Source of the DNA: Salinicoccus halitifaciens
GTDB lineage: Bacteria; Bacillota; Bacilli; Staphylococcales; Salinicoccaceae
Direction: 5' to 3'
Assembly (NCBI RefSeq): GCF_021026095.1
Contig: NZ_JAJNCU010000008.1
Coordinates: 273,490-337,489 of the forward strand
Length of the DNA stretch: 64,000 nt
In this document: one piece after another, positions 17,895 through 26,144 of the stretch
Layout: each line of letters begins with the position of its first letter
Numbering within the stretch: the first letter of the stretch is position 1
The notes under the pieces: generated by a model
Database searches by the model: none
Told to the model about the DNA's origin: nothing
What the model saw: only the letters and a program-made list of their open reading frames with translations
Translations under genes and position numbers: made by a program

Positions 17895-18803
17895 ATGGCG
17901 GTCGCTTCTAAAGAGAGGGTTCGGGATACTAAGCCCGTAAACCCGCGTATCAAAAGTTTTAAAGAGTTTTTCAAACGGCTTAGAAAGAATAAGTCAGCCC
18001 TGATCGGTTTTTATGTACTGGCGTTTTTATTACTTGTATCGATTTTCGGTGCAATAGATGCCAACTACAATTTACTCGGTGTCAATTCGAATGCCACGAG
18101 TCTGACGGAAAAACTGGAGGGTCCTTCAGCTGCACACTGGTTTGGGACGGATCATCTCGGCAGGGATATCTTCTTCCGTATACTTCATGGTATGTACATA
18201 ACACTCGGTGTGGGCTTTGCAGCTACGTTCATGGGGGCAATTGTCGGTGTACCTCTCGGGATCATCGCAGGTTACTACGGTGGATGGTTGGATACCATCA
18301 TCATGCGTGTAATGGATGTACTGCTTGCATTCCCGGGCATACTGCTTGCGCTTGCAATCGTTTCTGTCCTCGGTGGCAGCACGATCAACGTCACCATTGC
18401 CATCGCAATCGGTTCATTGCCGCAGTTCGCCCGTATCGTCCGTGGTTCCACCCTGACCACGAAAAAACTTGAGTATGTCGATGCAATACGTGCACTCGGT
18501 GCAAGGGACGGCAAAATCATATTCCAGCACATCCTGCCGAACATCATGTCGCCGATCATCGTCAACACGACACTGTTCATCGCTTCTGCAATTCTTTCTG
18601 CAGCAGGACTTTCATTCCTTGGGCTTGGTGTACAGCCACCGACACCTGAATGGGGTGCAATGTTGAACGATGGACGTAACTACATGTATCAGGCAGGCCA
18701 TATCACTTTCTTCCCGGGTATGATGATTGTGATTGTAGTACTGGCCTTCAACTTATTTGGAGATGGATTGAGAGATGCAATTGATCCTAAACAGAAAAAT
18801 TAG
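17895..18803 (+). CDS. oppC: Oligopeptide/dipeptide ABC transporter permease (OppC/DppC type)
   Basis: Inner-membrane permease, 302 aa. N-terminal cytoplasmic stretch (FKEFFKRLRKNKSALIGFYVLAFL) leading into TM1, characteristic of the OppC subfamily. A large extracytoplasmic segment contains FGTDHLGRDIFFRILHG. The coupling-loop EAA motif lies around RALGARDGKIIFQHILPN near residue 200. ATG 17895 follows AAGGGGG by 9 bases. It is first in the operon C-B-D-F; most dpp/opp operons have B before C. Confidence 0.92.
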   Translation: MAVASKERVRDTKPVNPRIKSFKEFFKRLRKNKSALIGFYVLAFLLLVSIFGAIDANYNLLGVNSNATSLTEKLEGPSAAHWFGTDHLGRDIFFRILHGMYITLGVGFAATFMGAIVGVPLGIIAGYYGGWLDTIIMRVMDVLLAFPGILLALAIVSVLGGSTINVTIAIAIGSLPQFARIVRGSTLTTKKLEYVDAIRALGARDGKIIFQHILPNIMSPIIVNTTLFIASAILSAAGLSFLGLGVQPPTPEWGAMLNDGRNYMYQAGHITFFPGMMIVIVVLAFNLFGDGLRDAIDPKQKN

Positions 18804-18813
18804 GAGGTAAATC

Positions 18814-19734
18814 ATGACAACATTTATTATTAGACGTATTTTGCAGCTTATCCCTGTTCTGCTTGGGGTTTCGATACTTGTGTTCAGTCTGATGCACCTC
18901 ACTCCAGGTAACCCGGCAGTCATCATGGCAGGTGAAAGTGCGCCTGAAGCAACCGTAAGGGCGATTGAACAGCGTTTAGGATTGAATGATCCACTGTATG
19001 TACAATATTGGAACTTCCTGACGAATGCTTTGCAGCTTGATTTTGGTACATCAATCAGAGATAACATCCCGGTGATGAACCATATCCAGGCAAGGTTCTT
19101 CATCACTTTGGAATTATCAATCTACTCGACAATCTTCAGCCTTGTCTTAGGTCTGCTTGCCGGTATCGTCTCAGCCGTCAGACGTTATTCTTTTTCTGAT
19201 GTTGCACTTATGATCGTCACTCTGTTCGGCCTTTCAATGCCGAACTTCTGGCTCGGCCTCATGCTGATCCAGTGGTTTTCAATCGAACTCGGCTGGTTTG
19301 CACCGACCGGCTGGGGAAATCTTGATCAGATCGTCCTACCTGTCATTGCACTCGGTACAGCCGGTGCAGCAATCATTGCACGTATGACACGGAGTTCGAT
19401 GCTGGATGTCATCAATCAGGATTATATACGTACTGCACGTGCCAAAGGTGTGAAGGAACGTGTGGTAATTTTCCGTCACGCACTTAAGAATGCTTTAATT
19501 CCGGTCGTGACCGTTGTCGGTCTGCAATTCGGCTACTTGCTTGCCGGTTCAGTGCTGACAGAGAGTGTATTCGCAATCAACGGCCTCGGCAGACTGATCA
19601 TCGATTCAATCCTGCAGAGGGACTTCCCTGTAGTGCAGGGTGCTGTTCTTGTGATTGCCGTCACTTTCGTCTTCGTCAACCTGCTGGTTGATATTTCTTA
19701 CAGAATGCTGAACAAGCGTGTGGACCTAAACTAG
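18814..19734 (+). CDS. oppB: Oligopeptide/dipeptide ABC transporter permease (OppB/DppB type)
   Basis: Permease partner, 306 aa, about six TM helices. It starts with the OppB-type [33 protein letters not shown] TM1 and TPGNPA motif. The EAA loop [26 protein letters not shown] lies near residue 210. AGGAGG precedes ATG 18814; the gap to oppC is 10 bases. Confidence 0.92.
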   Translation: MTTFIIRRILQLIPVLLGVSILVFSLMHLTPGNPAVIMAGESAPEATVRAIEQRLGLNDPLYVQYWNFLTNALQLDFGTSIRDNIPVMNHIQARFFITLELSIYSTIFSLVLGLLAGIVSAVRRYSFSDVALMIVTLFGLSMPNFWLGLMLIQWFSIELGWFAPTGWGNLDQIVLPVIALGTAGAAIIARMTRSSMLDVINQDYIRTARAKGVKERVVIFRHALKNALIPVVTVVGLQFGYLLAGSVLTESVFAINGLGRLIIDSILQRDFPVVQGAVLVIAVTFVFVNLLVDISYRMLNKRVDLN

Positions 19735-19750
19735 GTAGGGAGTGACAAAA

Positions 19751-20764
19751 ATGTCAGATAACATACTTGATGTAAATGATTTAAAAACTTCCTTCTTCGT
19801 TGAAGGAAATGAGATAAAAGCAGTTGACGGTGTCACCTTTAACGTGCCGAAGGGAAAAACGCTCGGCATTGTCGGAGAGTCCGGTTCAGGTAAAAGTATC
19901 ACCGCACTGTCGATTTTGAAGTTGATAGAAGATCCGGGTAAGATTGTGGGTGGCAGCATCAGCTTTAAAGGTGAGGAACTCACCACAGCCAAAGAATCGC
20001 GAATGAGGCAGATCAGGGGTAATGAAATCTCCATGATCTTCCAGGAACCGATGACTTCCCTGAATCCGGTATATACAGTCGGGCAGCAGCTTCGGGAGTC
20101 ATTCAAAATACATCAGGGCCTCGGCAAGAAGGAAGGCACGAAACGTTCTATCGAGATGCTTGAACTTGTCGGCATCCCTTCCCCGGATAAACGTGTAGAC
20201 CAATATCCTTACGAACTTTCCGGCGGGATGAGGCAGCGTGTGATGATTGCCATAGCCCTCGCCTGTAAGCCTGAACTGCTCATCGCCGATGAGCCGACGA
20301 CGGCACTTGATGTGACCATACAGGCACAGATCCTTGAACTGATCAAAGAGCTTCAGGAGGAAATCGGCATGAGTGTCGTAATGATCACCCATGACCTCGG
20401 CGTCGTTGCTGAGACATGTGACTACGTTGCGGTCATGTACTGCGGAAAGGTCGTTGAATTCGCGGATGTCGAGTCTCTATTCGAAAATCCGCGCCACCCT
20501 TATACTGTCGGCCTGCTGAACTCACTGCCGCGCCATGATATCGATCAGGATGAACTGATCCCGATCAAAGGCAACGTTCCGGCGCCCGATGAAATGCCGT
20601 CAGGCTGCCGCTTTGCACCAAGATGCCCGTTTGCCAGCGACATCTGCGCAACACTGCCGGACCTCGAAACACAGGAGGACGGCAACGATGTCAGATGCTG
20701 GATCTACACTGATGAATGGGATGGAGAGGAGGTAAACGTATATGACAAAGAACACTCTTCTTGA
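19751..20764 (+). CDS. oppD: Oligopeptide/dipeptide ABC transporter ATP-binding protein (OppD type)
   Basis: Cytoplasmic ATPase, 337 aa. Walker A GESGSGKS near residue 43, Q-loop [11 protein letters not shown], signature LSGGMRQR, Walker [13 protein letters not shown], switch His in MITHDLG. The C-terminal oligopeptide-specific extension carries the Cys-rich motif [10 protein letters not shown] (about 285), probably a small iron-sulfur or structural site as in OppD homologues. ATG 19751 is chosen over GTG 19742 because AGGGAG abuts the GTG. Confidence 0.92.
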   Translation: MSDNILDVNDLKTSFFVEGNEIKAVDGVTFNVPKGKTLGIVGESGSGKSITALSILKLIEDPGKIVGGSISFKGEELTTAKESRMRQIRGNEISMIFQEPMTSLNPVYTVGQQLRESFKIHQGLGKKEGTKRSIEMLELVGIPSPDKRVDQYPYELSGGMRQRVMIAIALACKPELLIADEPTTALDVTIQAQILELIKELQEEIGMSVVMITHDLGVVAETCDYVAVMYCGKVVEFADVESLFENPRHPYTVGLLNSLPRHDIDQDELIPIKGNVPAPDEMPSGCRFAPRCPFASDICATLPDLETQEDGNDVRCWIYTDEWDGEEVNVYDKEHSS

Positions 20765-21836
20765 AGTTGAAGGTCTGAAGCAGTACTTCCCGATAAAGGG
20801 CGGTTTCCTCGGACGCACGGTCAACCATGTCAAGGCGGTGGATGACATCAGCTTCCATATCAATGAAGGCGAGACGGTCTCCGTCGTCGGCGAATCCGGC
20901 TGCGGGAAATCGACTACCGGCCGGGCGATACTCCGCCTTGATGAGCCGACTGAAGGCAAAGTCACCTTCCAGGGCACGGATGTCCTTGCCTTGAGCAAAT
21001 CGGAAATGCGCAAGATGCGCAGTGATATGCAGATCATCTTCCAGGATCCGTATGCATCACTCAACCCGAGGAAAACCGTGAAAATGACTTTGATAGAAGC
21101 GATGACGATACAAAACATCGGAGAACCCAAGGAAAGGGAGCAGCGTGCACTCGAAATCATGGAAACCGTCGGCCTTCAAAAGCACCAGATCGACCGGTTC
21201 CCGCATGAATTCTCAGGCGGCCAGCGCCAGCGTATCGGCATCGCCCGTGCGCTTGCAGTGAATCCGAAGCTGATCATCGCAGACGAGGCGGTCAGTGCCC
21301 TGGACGTATCAATCCAGGCGCAGGTATTGAACCTGCTGCAGAGGCTGCAGCGTGAAATGGGGCTCACGTACCTGTTCATCGCTCACGACCTCGGTGTCGT
21401 AAGGCACATCTCGGACAGGATCATCGTCATGTATCTCGGTAAAATCGTCGAGATGGGGGATACGAAGAGCATCTTCGACAACCCGCAGCACCCTTATACA
21501 AAGGCGCTGCTTTCGGCAATCCCTGTACCGGATCCGAAGAATAAGAGCGAACGCATCTTCCTCCGCGGGGACGTACCGTCACCGATCGATCCGCCGTCAG
21601 GCTGCCGATTCCATACAAGGTGCCCGTTCGCAACAGATAAGTGCAGAACGGAAATACCGGTCCTTGAACACAAGGATGAAACATATGCAGGACAGCATGA
21701 CGTTGCATGCCATTATGCAATCGATATCCAGGAAGGCAGACACAAGCCGACCCATGAGATGAAGAATGTACGCAAAGTGCTCGACGAAGAAGGCCAGGAT
21801 ATCGCTGAAACTAAAGAAGAATTGAATCAACGTTAA
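20742..21836 (+). CDS. oppF: Oligopeptide/dipeptide ABC transporter ATP-binding protein (OppF type)
   Basis: Second ATPase, 364 aa, overlapping oppD by 23 bases. Walker A GESGCGKST, Q-loop IFQDPYASLNPRKTV, signature FSGGQRQRIGIARAL, Walker B LIIADEAVSALDVS, H-loop FIAHDLG. It has the C-terminal oligopeptide domain with CRFHTRCPFATDKC. The tail after residue 320 (rich in His/Lys/Glu) is longer than in most homologues. GGAGGT precedes the start. Confidence 0.92.
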   Translation: MTKNTLLEVEGLKQYFPIKGGFLGRTVNHVKAVDDISFHINEGETVSVVGESGCGKSTTGRAILRLDEPTEGKVTFQGTDVLALSKSEMRKMRSDMQIIFQDPYASLNPRKTVKMTLIEAMTIQNIGEPKEREQRALEIMETVGLQKHQIDRFPHEFSGGQRQRIGIARALAVNPKLIIADEAVSALDVSIQAQVLNLLQRLQREMGLTYLFIAHDLGVVRHISDRIIVMYLGKIVEMGDTKSIFDNPQHPYTKALLSAIPVPDPKNKSERIFLRGDVPSPIDPPSGCRFHTRCPFATDKCRTEIPVLEHKDETYAGQHDVACHYAIDIQEGRHKPTHEMKNVRKVLDEEGQDIAETKEELNQR

Positions 21837-21840
21837 AAAA

Positions 21841-21872
21841 ATCGCACTTGGCTCCCATGAGCCAAGTGCGAT
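21841..21872. terminator. Bidirectional terminator after oppF
   Basis: Fourteen-bp perfect stem (21841-21854, 21859-21872) with 4-base loop, flanked by A-run and T-run. Confidence 0.9.
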
Positions 21873-21879
21873 TTTTCAT

Positions 21880-22365
21880 TTAGAATACGAATGCATCCAG
21901 CAGGAACCAGATGATCAGAAGTACATAGATCACGAAGTTGAATGCCGAACTCGCAAAAAAAGCAAGCAGCGAACCGACTGCCGCCCTGAAGGCTGCATTG
22001 ATGTCCTTTGTTGATATGAATTCAAGCGCCAGGACAAATACGAACGGGACGAATATGACGCCGAACGGCGGGTAGATGAACATACCGACGATGACCCCGA
22101 TGATCGCTGCGGCCTCGCTCTTCTTCGAACCTCCGTACTTCTTGACGAAATAGCTGTTCGCGACCAAATCACTGACAAACACAAGCGCGGTCAAAACTGC
22201 CGCGACCAGCCAGAACATCCAGGTCAGTGTCTCACTGTTTATCAGGAAGTGATAAATCAAAAACCCGACCCAGAACACCACCACTGAAGGGATGACCGGT
22301 GCAATGACACCGACGAATCCGAGGATAAAACTGACTATGACCAGTATCCACCATAAAATCTCCAT
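21880..22365 (-). CDS. DUF456 family membrane protein
   Basis: Small integral membrane protein, 161 aa, with about four TM helices. It has the glycine-rich first hairpin (GFVGVIAPVIPSVVVFWVGF) and the FFVKKYGGSKKSEAAAIIG-type segment typical of DUF456. ATG 22365 is chosen over TTG 22368, with AGGAG about 7 bases upstream. Function unknown. Convergent with the opp operon. Confidence 0.8.
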   Translation of the reverse strand: MEILWWILVIVSFILGFVGVIAPVIPSVVVFWVGFLIYHFLINSETLTWMFWLVAAVLTALVFVSDLVANSYFVKKYGGSKKSEAAAIIGVIVGMFIYPPFGVIFVPFVFVLALEFISTKDINAAFRAAVGSLLAFFASSAFNFVIYVLLIIWFLLDAFVF

Positions 22366-22460
22366 CAAACGACTCCTTCTTGAATATGAGTTTGCGTACC
22401 ATCAGCATCACTTCATCCTAACAATATCCGGGAAAGCTTTGCAAGCGGAACTCCCCGGTG

Positions 22461-23324
22461 CTACATTTCAAAATTTTTGATATAGCTCTTCACGACTTTT
22501 ATGAATGCTTCCACCTGCGGCAGTTCCATCACATTCTTATCGAATGAAATGTACGTATCCCGTGTGATCGGTTCTTCATCGACGATCACTTCCTCGATTT
22601 TGAACTGTTCCTTATCAAAGTCTTTGACGACGATTTCAGGCAGCACCGTGACACCCACACCTTCGAACAATAAAGCCCGGCATGTCGCGATCTGGTCGAC
22701 ACTGAACTGGGGTTCATACCTCCGGTTGAACCGCGTTTCAAAATACTTCTCGATCATCCTGATATAGACCGGCTCCGAAAAGAACTCGATTACCGGCGGG
22801 TTGTCCTGGCCGACGAGGCTTTTCGGTGTGACGAGGTAATGCCTGTCTGTAAAGAGCAGTTTATTTTCCTTGTTGAGCACCTGCCTGCCCCGGGTGATCG
22901 ATATATGGTAATCTTTTGCATCATTGATGATCTGCGGGGATGAGCCGACCTGGATGTTGATGTTCACCCCGGCGTACAGCCGTGTATATTCCCTCAGGAC
23001 ACCTGCAAGGATCGTGCTGCCGATCAATGATGAGACGCCGAGGTTCAAATTGCCTTCCACCGCCCCTTCATGGGCCACGAGGTACTCCTTCAGCATGTTT
23101 TCATTTTCCACGACCTTCTGGGCATGGCGGATGATCCGCTCCCCCGGTCCTGTGACGAACAATTCCCGCTTCGTCCGGATGAAGATCTCCACGCCCCACT
23201 CCTCTTCGATCGATTTCAGCCTCTGGCTGACCGCCGGCTGGGAGATGAACAGCCTTTCGGCGGCCTGCCTCAACGTTTTAGCTTCATACAGAGTGACGAG
23301 TAATTTATAATCATCCACTTTCAT
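22461..23324 (-). CDS. LysR-family transcriptional regulator
   Basis: LTTR, 287 aa: N-terminal winged helix (about 1-60, TLRQAAERLFISQPAVSQRLKSIEEEWG), then a two-lobed effector domain resembling CysL/CysB-type regulators (LNLGVSSLIGSTILAGVL). Divergent from an SDR gene; the 109-base intergenic region holds a dyad of LysR type, suggesting autoregulation and control of the SDR. Confidence 0.88.
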   Translation of the reverse strand: MKVDDYKLLVTLYEAKTLRQAAERLFISQPAVSQRLKSIEEEWGVEIFIRTKRELFVTGPGERIIRHAQKVVENENMLKEYLVAHEGAVEGNLNLGVSSLIGSTILAGVLREYTRLYAGVNINIQVGSSPQIINDAKDYHISITRGRQVLNKENKLLFTDRHYLVTPKSLVGQDNPPVIEFFSEPVYIRMIEKYFETRFNRRYEPQFSVDQIATCRALLFEGVGVTVLPEIVVKDFDKEQFKIEEVIVDEEPITRDTYISFDKNVMELPQVEAFIKVVKSYIKNFEM

Positions 23325-23345
23325 TTAATCACCTTTTCTTCCTAT

Positions 23346-23360
23346 ATAAGAAAATCTTAT
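23346..23360. promoter_or_regulatory. LysR-type dyad (T-N11-A)
   Basis: ATAAG-N5-CTTAT at 23346-23360 contains TAAGAAAATCTTA, a T-N11-A box, 22 bases upstream of the lysR start and between the divergent genes. Confidence 0.45.
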
Positions 23361-23376
23361 CATAGTTTGCCTCTTC

Positions 23377-23401
23377 GAGTAACTCTTAAGGAATCGGGTA
23401 T
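23377..23401 (+). promoter_or_regulatory. Possible SigB-type promoter of the SDR gene
   Basis: GAGTAA (23377-23382), 13 bases, perfect -10 GGGTAT (23396-23401). The -35 matches only 4 of 6, but homologous general-stress SDRs in Bacillus are SigB-controlled. Confidence 0.4.
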
Positions 23402-23433
23402 ATGTAATCTACATTTGATTGAGGAGGTATTTT

Positions 23434-24315
23434 ATGAATAATGAAAAGAAATACGAAGCAGTCAATGAGCAGGTCGAAGGTTATACACAGGACGGGCAGC
23501 CCGGCATAGAAAAGGACATGGACCCGAAACCCGTCATCATCGCCGATGATTATAAAGGCAGTGGAAAGCTGGAAGGCAAAGTGGCATTGATCACTGGCGG
23601 GGATTCTGGGATCGGCCGCTCGGTCGCCGTCCACTTCGCAAAAGAAGGGGCGGACATCGCACTGTTATATCTTGAAGAGGAAGAAGAAGATGCGCAGTAT
23701 GTAAAGATGCTCGCTGAAAAGGAGAACGTCAAGTGCCTGCTGTACAGCGGGAATATCAATGATGCAGATTTCAGGAAAGAGACGGTAAATGATGTCGTCT
23801 CCACTCTTGGTACCATCAACATCCTTGTGAATAATGCCGGTGTGCAATATCCGAAAAAAGATTTCCTCGATATCACCGAAGATAATCTGCGGGAAACTTT
23901 TGAAACCAACATCATCAGCATGATCCTGCTCACGCAGGAAGTCTTCCCTCACCTGGAGGAAGGGGATTCGATCATCAACTCCACGAGCGTCACGGCATAT
24001 AAAGGCTCCCCGATCTTCATCGACTACTCATCGACGAAAGGCGCAATCACTTCATTCACAAGGTCGCTCGCCCAAAACCTCGCACCGCAGAAGATACGCG
24101 TGAACGCAGTGGCACCGGGGCCGATCTATACCCCGCTCATTCCTGCCACATTCGACGCTGAACATGTGGATCAGCACGGTGAGGATACACCGATGGAAAG
24201 GCGTGGCCAGCCGGCTGAGCTCGGACCGTCATACGTCTTCCTTGCAGCGCAGGATTCAAGCTATATGACAGGTGAAGTGCTCCATGTGAACGGCGGCGAC
24301 TTCACGGCAAGTTAA
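23434..24315 (+). CDS. SDR-family oxidoreductase (general-stress-protein-39-like)
   Basis: Classical short-chain dehydrogenase, 293 aa. An N-terminal extension of about 45 residues (PGIEKDMDPKP) is typical of the YhdF/YhxC/Gsp39 group. NAD(P) motif ITGGDSGIGRSVA, NNAG motif, catalytic Ser in STSVTAYKG, YSSTKGA for Tyr-x3-Lys, and PGPIYTPL. ATG 23434 has GAGGAGGT upstream; the earlier in-frame start covers that site. Substrate unknown. Confidence 0.88.
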   Translation: MNNEKKYEAVNEQVEGYTQDGQPGIEKDMDPKPVIIADDYKGSGKLEGKVALITGGDSGIGRSVAVHFAKEGADIALLYLEEEEEDAQYVKMLAEKENVKCLLYSGNINDADFRKETVNDVVSTLGTINILVNNAGVQYPKKDFLDITEDNLRETFETNIISMILLTQEVFPHLEEGDSIINSTSVTAYKGSPIFIDYSSTKGAITSFTRSLAQNLAPQKIRVNAVAPGPIYTPLIPATFDAEHVDQHGEDTPMERRGQPAELGPSYVFLAAQDSSYMTGEVLHVNGGDFTAS

Positions 24316-24327
24316 ATATAACCTCCA

Positions 24328-24349
24328 GGGGCAGCCCGCGGGCTGCCCT
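24328..24349. terminator. Bidirectional terminator
   Basis: GGGCAGCCC and GGGCTGCCC arms between the convergent SDR and DUF402 genes, with T-rich sequence after it. Confidence 0.7.
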
Positions 24350-24889
24350 TTACTTTATATTTTTCCGCAGTTCCCCGAGGCAGTGCGCCGCAAGTTCTAC
24401 AAACTGCCCGAAGTCCCGCTCGATCTCATCCATGATGTGCTGTGCCACGGCGTAGGCCTCATCCTTGTCCTTCTCTGTAATCTTTTTATTCTTCAGGGCA
24501 CGCTGTATATCCTTCTCATCGACGAGCTCATACTGTCCGTCCGGGAGTGCGAGCACGTCCAGGTAAATGTCTTTCCGCCTTGCGTTGCCCGGTTCCAGGT
24601 AATGTGCCATATTGACATCGAAGTAGTACTGCAGCACGTGCCAGTTGTCATCATACATGACGGTGATGCTGTACTTCCGTTCTTTCGGCAGTATCTGCAG
24701 CCATTTATAATCTTTATCGACGACTTTCACCGATTTGTCCACGACCGGGACGACGAGAGGGGAGCGTATCTTCTTCATGTAGATGAGGCCGGCCAGGAAC
24801 TCTTCACCATTGAAGCGGGTCAGCACTTCATCATATGTAGAGTCCAATAAACGGCGCCACCCGCGTTTATCCAAATATTTCATTTTCAT
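24350..24889 (-). CDS. DUF402 domain protein
   Basis: Cytoplasmic protein, 179 aa. The C-terminal half carries the DUF402 pattern (YYFDVN, DIYLDVLALPDGQYELVDEKDI), shared with Ntdp-type nucleotide phosphatases and FomD-like proteins; the N-terminal part (about 1-65) is of unknown type. The open frame extends upstream to 25078, but AAGGAG nine bases before ATG 24889 decides the start. Nucleoside phosphatase activity is possible but not shown. Confidence 0.78.
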   Translation of the reverse strand: MKMKYLDKRGWRRLLDSTYDEVLTRFNGEEFLAGLIYMKKIRSPLVVPVVDKSVKVVDKDYKWLQILPKERKYSITVMYDDNWHVLQYYFDVNMAHYLEPGNARRKDIYLDVLALPDGQYELVDEKDIQRALKNKKITEKDKDEAYAVAQHIMDEIERDFGQFVELAAHCLGELRKNIK

Positions 24890-25031
24890 GGCTCTCATCT
24901 CCTTCATTACATTATACATAATAAGCAAAAGAAAAGTGAAGAAATACGCAATGTCGAAAAGCCTCCACTTCACCCTCCCCTGCGCATCATAATGATGTAA
25001 AATGATGGTATACCGACAGAGGTGAATACAT

Positions 25032-25397
25032 ATGGTCAAATCAATAAAAATCGTCTTACAGATCACAATATTGTACATACTGTACCAGGCCGGGGAATGG
25101 CTTTCCGAAACGTTTCAGCTGGCCCTCCCCGGGAGCGTCATCGGGATGATGCTGCTGATTCTCCTGCTTTTCACACAGGTGATCAGAATCGAATGGATCG
25201 GGGATGGTGCGGGTTTCATGGTGAAATATCTGCCTTTCTTCTTCATCCCGTCCACTCTCGGCATCATGCAGTATTACGGCATATTCCAGGGGAGGGGCTT
25301 CATGCTGGTCATCATCGTCCTTGTGAGCACCGTGCTCGTGATGGCCGTCTCCGGGCTGATCGGCCATTTATCCGGCGGCAGGGAGGGTCAGCCATGA
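25032..25397 (+). CDS. CidA/LrgA family holin-like protein
   Basis: Small membrane protein of 121 aa with about four TM helices, matching the CidA/LrgA family (LALPGSVIGMMLLILLLF, FIPSTLGIMQYYGI). The family modulates murein hydrolase export, autolysis and overflow-metabolite transport. It is translationally coupled to the next gene (ATGA). No LytSR or CidR regulator is adjacent. A 13-base palindrome CATCATAATGATG lies upstream near 24985. Confidence 0.85.
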   Translation: MVKSIKIVLQITILYILYQAGEWLSETFQLALPGSVIGMMLLILLLFTQVIRIEWIGDGAGFMVKYLPFFFIPSTLGIMQYYGIFQGRGFMLVIIVLVSTVLVMAVSGLIGHLSGGREGQP

Positions 25398-26080
25398 ACA
25401 TTCTCGCAGCCTCGGGCATAATCGCAATGACCATCTTAGTATACCGGTTGTCGCTCTATATACACCGGAAGGCGGAAAGCCCCTTCACCCTGCCCATTTT
25501 ATCATCAACGGTCATCCTCATCATTTTCCTGGCCGTTTTTGACATCCCGTATGAACAATACATGATCGGCGGTGAGTGGATCAATCAGCTGCTCGGGCCT
25601 GCCGTCGTCGCCCTTGCCTATCCGCTCTATATACACCGTAAAGTCATGGTGAAGCTTGCAGTGCCGCTCTTCACCGGTACTTTGGCCGGTGCTTTCATCG
25701 GCGTCGTATCGGGAGTTTCCATGGCGAAATGGACTGGGTTCGGAACCGAGATACTATATGCCATTTCCGCCAAATCGGTGACGACGCCGGTTGCCGTGGT
25801 CATCACCGAATCACTCGGCGGCATCACATCACTTGCAGCCGTGATGGTCATGATCGCCGGCATCGGGGGCGCAGTCATGCACAAATATGTCTTCAAAGTG
25901 TTCGGCATCACCTCTCATCTCGGACGCGGCATGGGGATGGGTGCTGCATCCCATGCGATAGGCACAGCCGAAGTGATGAAGGACAGCCAGCTCGAAGGCT
26001 CGATCAGCACCGTCGCGATGGTGGCGAGCGCGATCATCGTCTCCCTCATCACACCGCTGATTGTCTCATGGTTCGTTTGA
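25394..26080 (+). CDS. CidB/LrgB family protein
   Basis: Integral membrane partner, 228 aa, with the LrgB signature ISAKSVTTPVAVVITESLGG and GMGAASHAIGTAEVMK. The true start is ATG 25394, overlapping the CidA/LrgA stop. A longer open frame running back to 25022 is only the other frame of the first gene. Which of Cid or Lrg it corresponds to cannot be settled from sequence alone. Confidence 0.88.
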   Translation: MNILAASGIIAMTILVYRLSLYIHRKAESPFTLPILSSTVILIIFLAVFDIPYEQYMIGGEWINQLLGPAVVALAYPLYIHRKVMVKLAVPLFTGTLAGAFIGVVSGVSMAKWTGFGTEILYAISAKSVTTPVAVVITESLGGITSLAAVMVMIAGIGGAVMHKYVFKVFGITSHLGRGMGMGAASHAIGTAEVMKDSQLEGSISTVAMVASAIIVSLITPLIVSWFV

Positions 26081-26110
26081 ACTCAACCGCTGCAGATCAG
26101 GAAAGCACAA

Positions 26111-26140
26111 GAAGGCCCGGGACATTTGTCCCGGGCCTTC
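26111..26140. terminator. Bidirectional terminator
   Basis: Thirteen-bp perfect stem (26111-26123, 26128-26140), loop ATTT, between convergent operons. Confidence 0.85.
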
Positions 26141-26144
26141 CTGC

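Noticed and set aside
24890..25078. N-terminal extension of the DUF402 protein with a TM-like segment
   Set aside because: A good ribosome site in front of ATG 24889 and the non-family character of the extension argue for the shorter protein.
25022..26080. A 352-residue frame covering both CidA- and CidB-like genes
   Set aside because: Its first 124 codons are the out-of-frame reading of the CidA/LrgA gene; the real protein starts at 25394 with an ATGA overlap.
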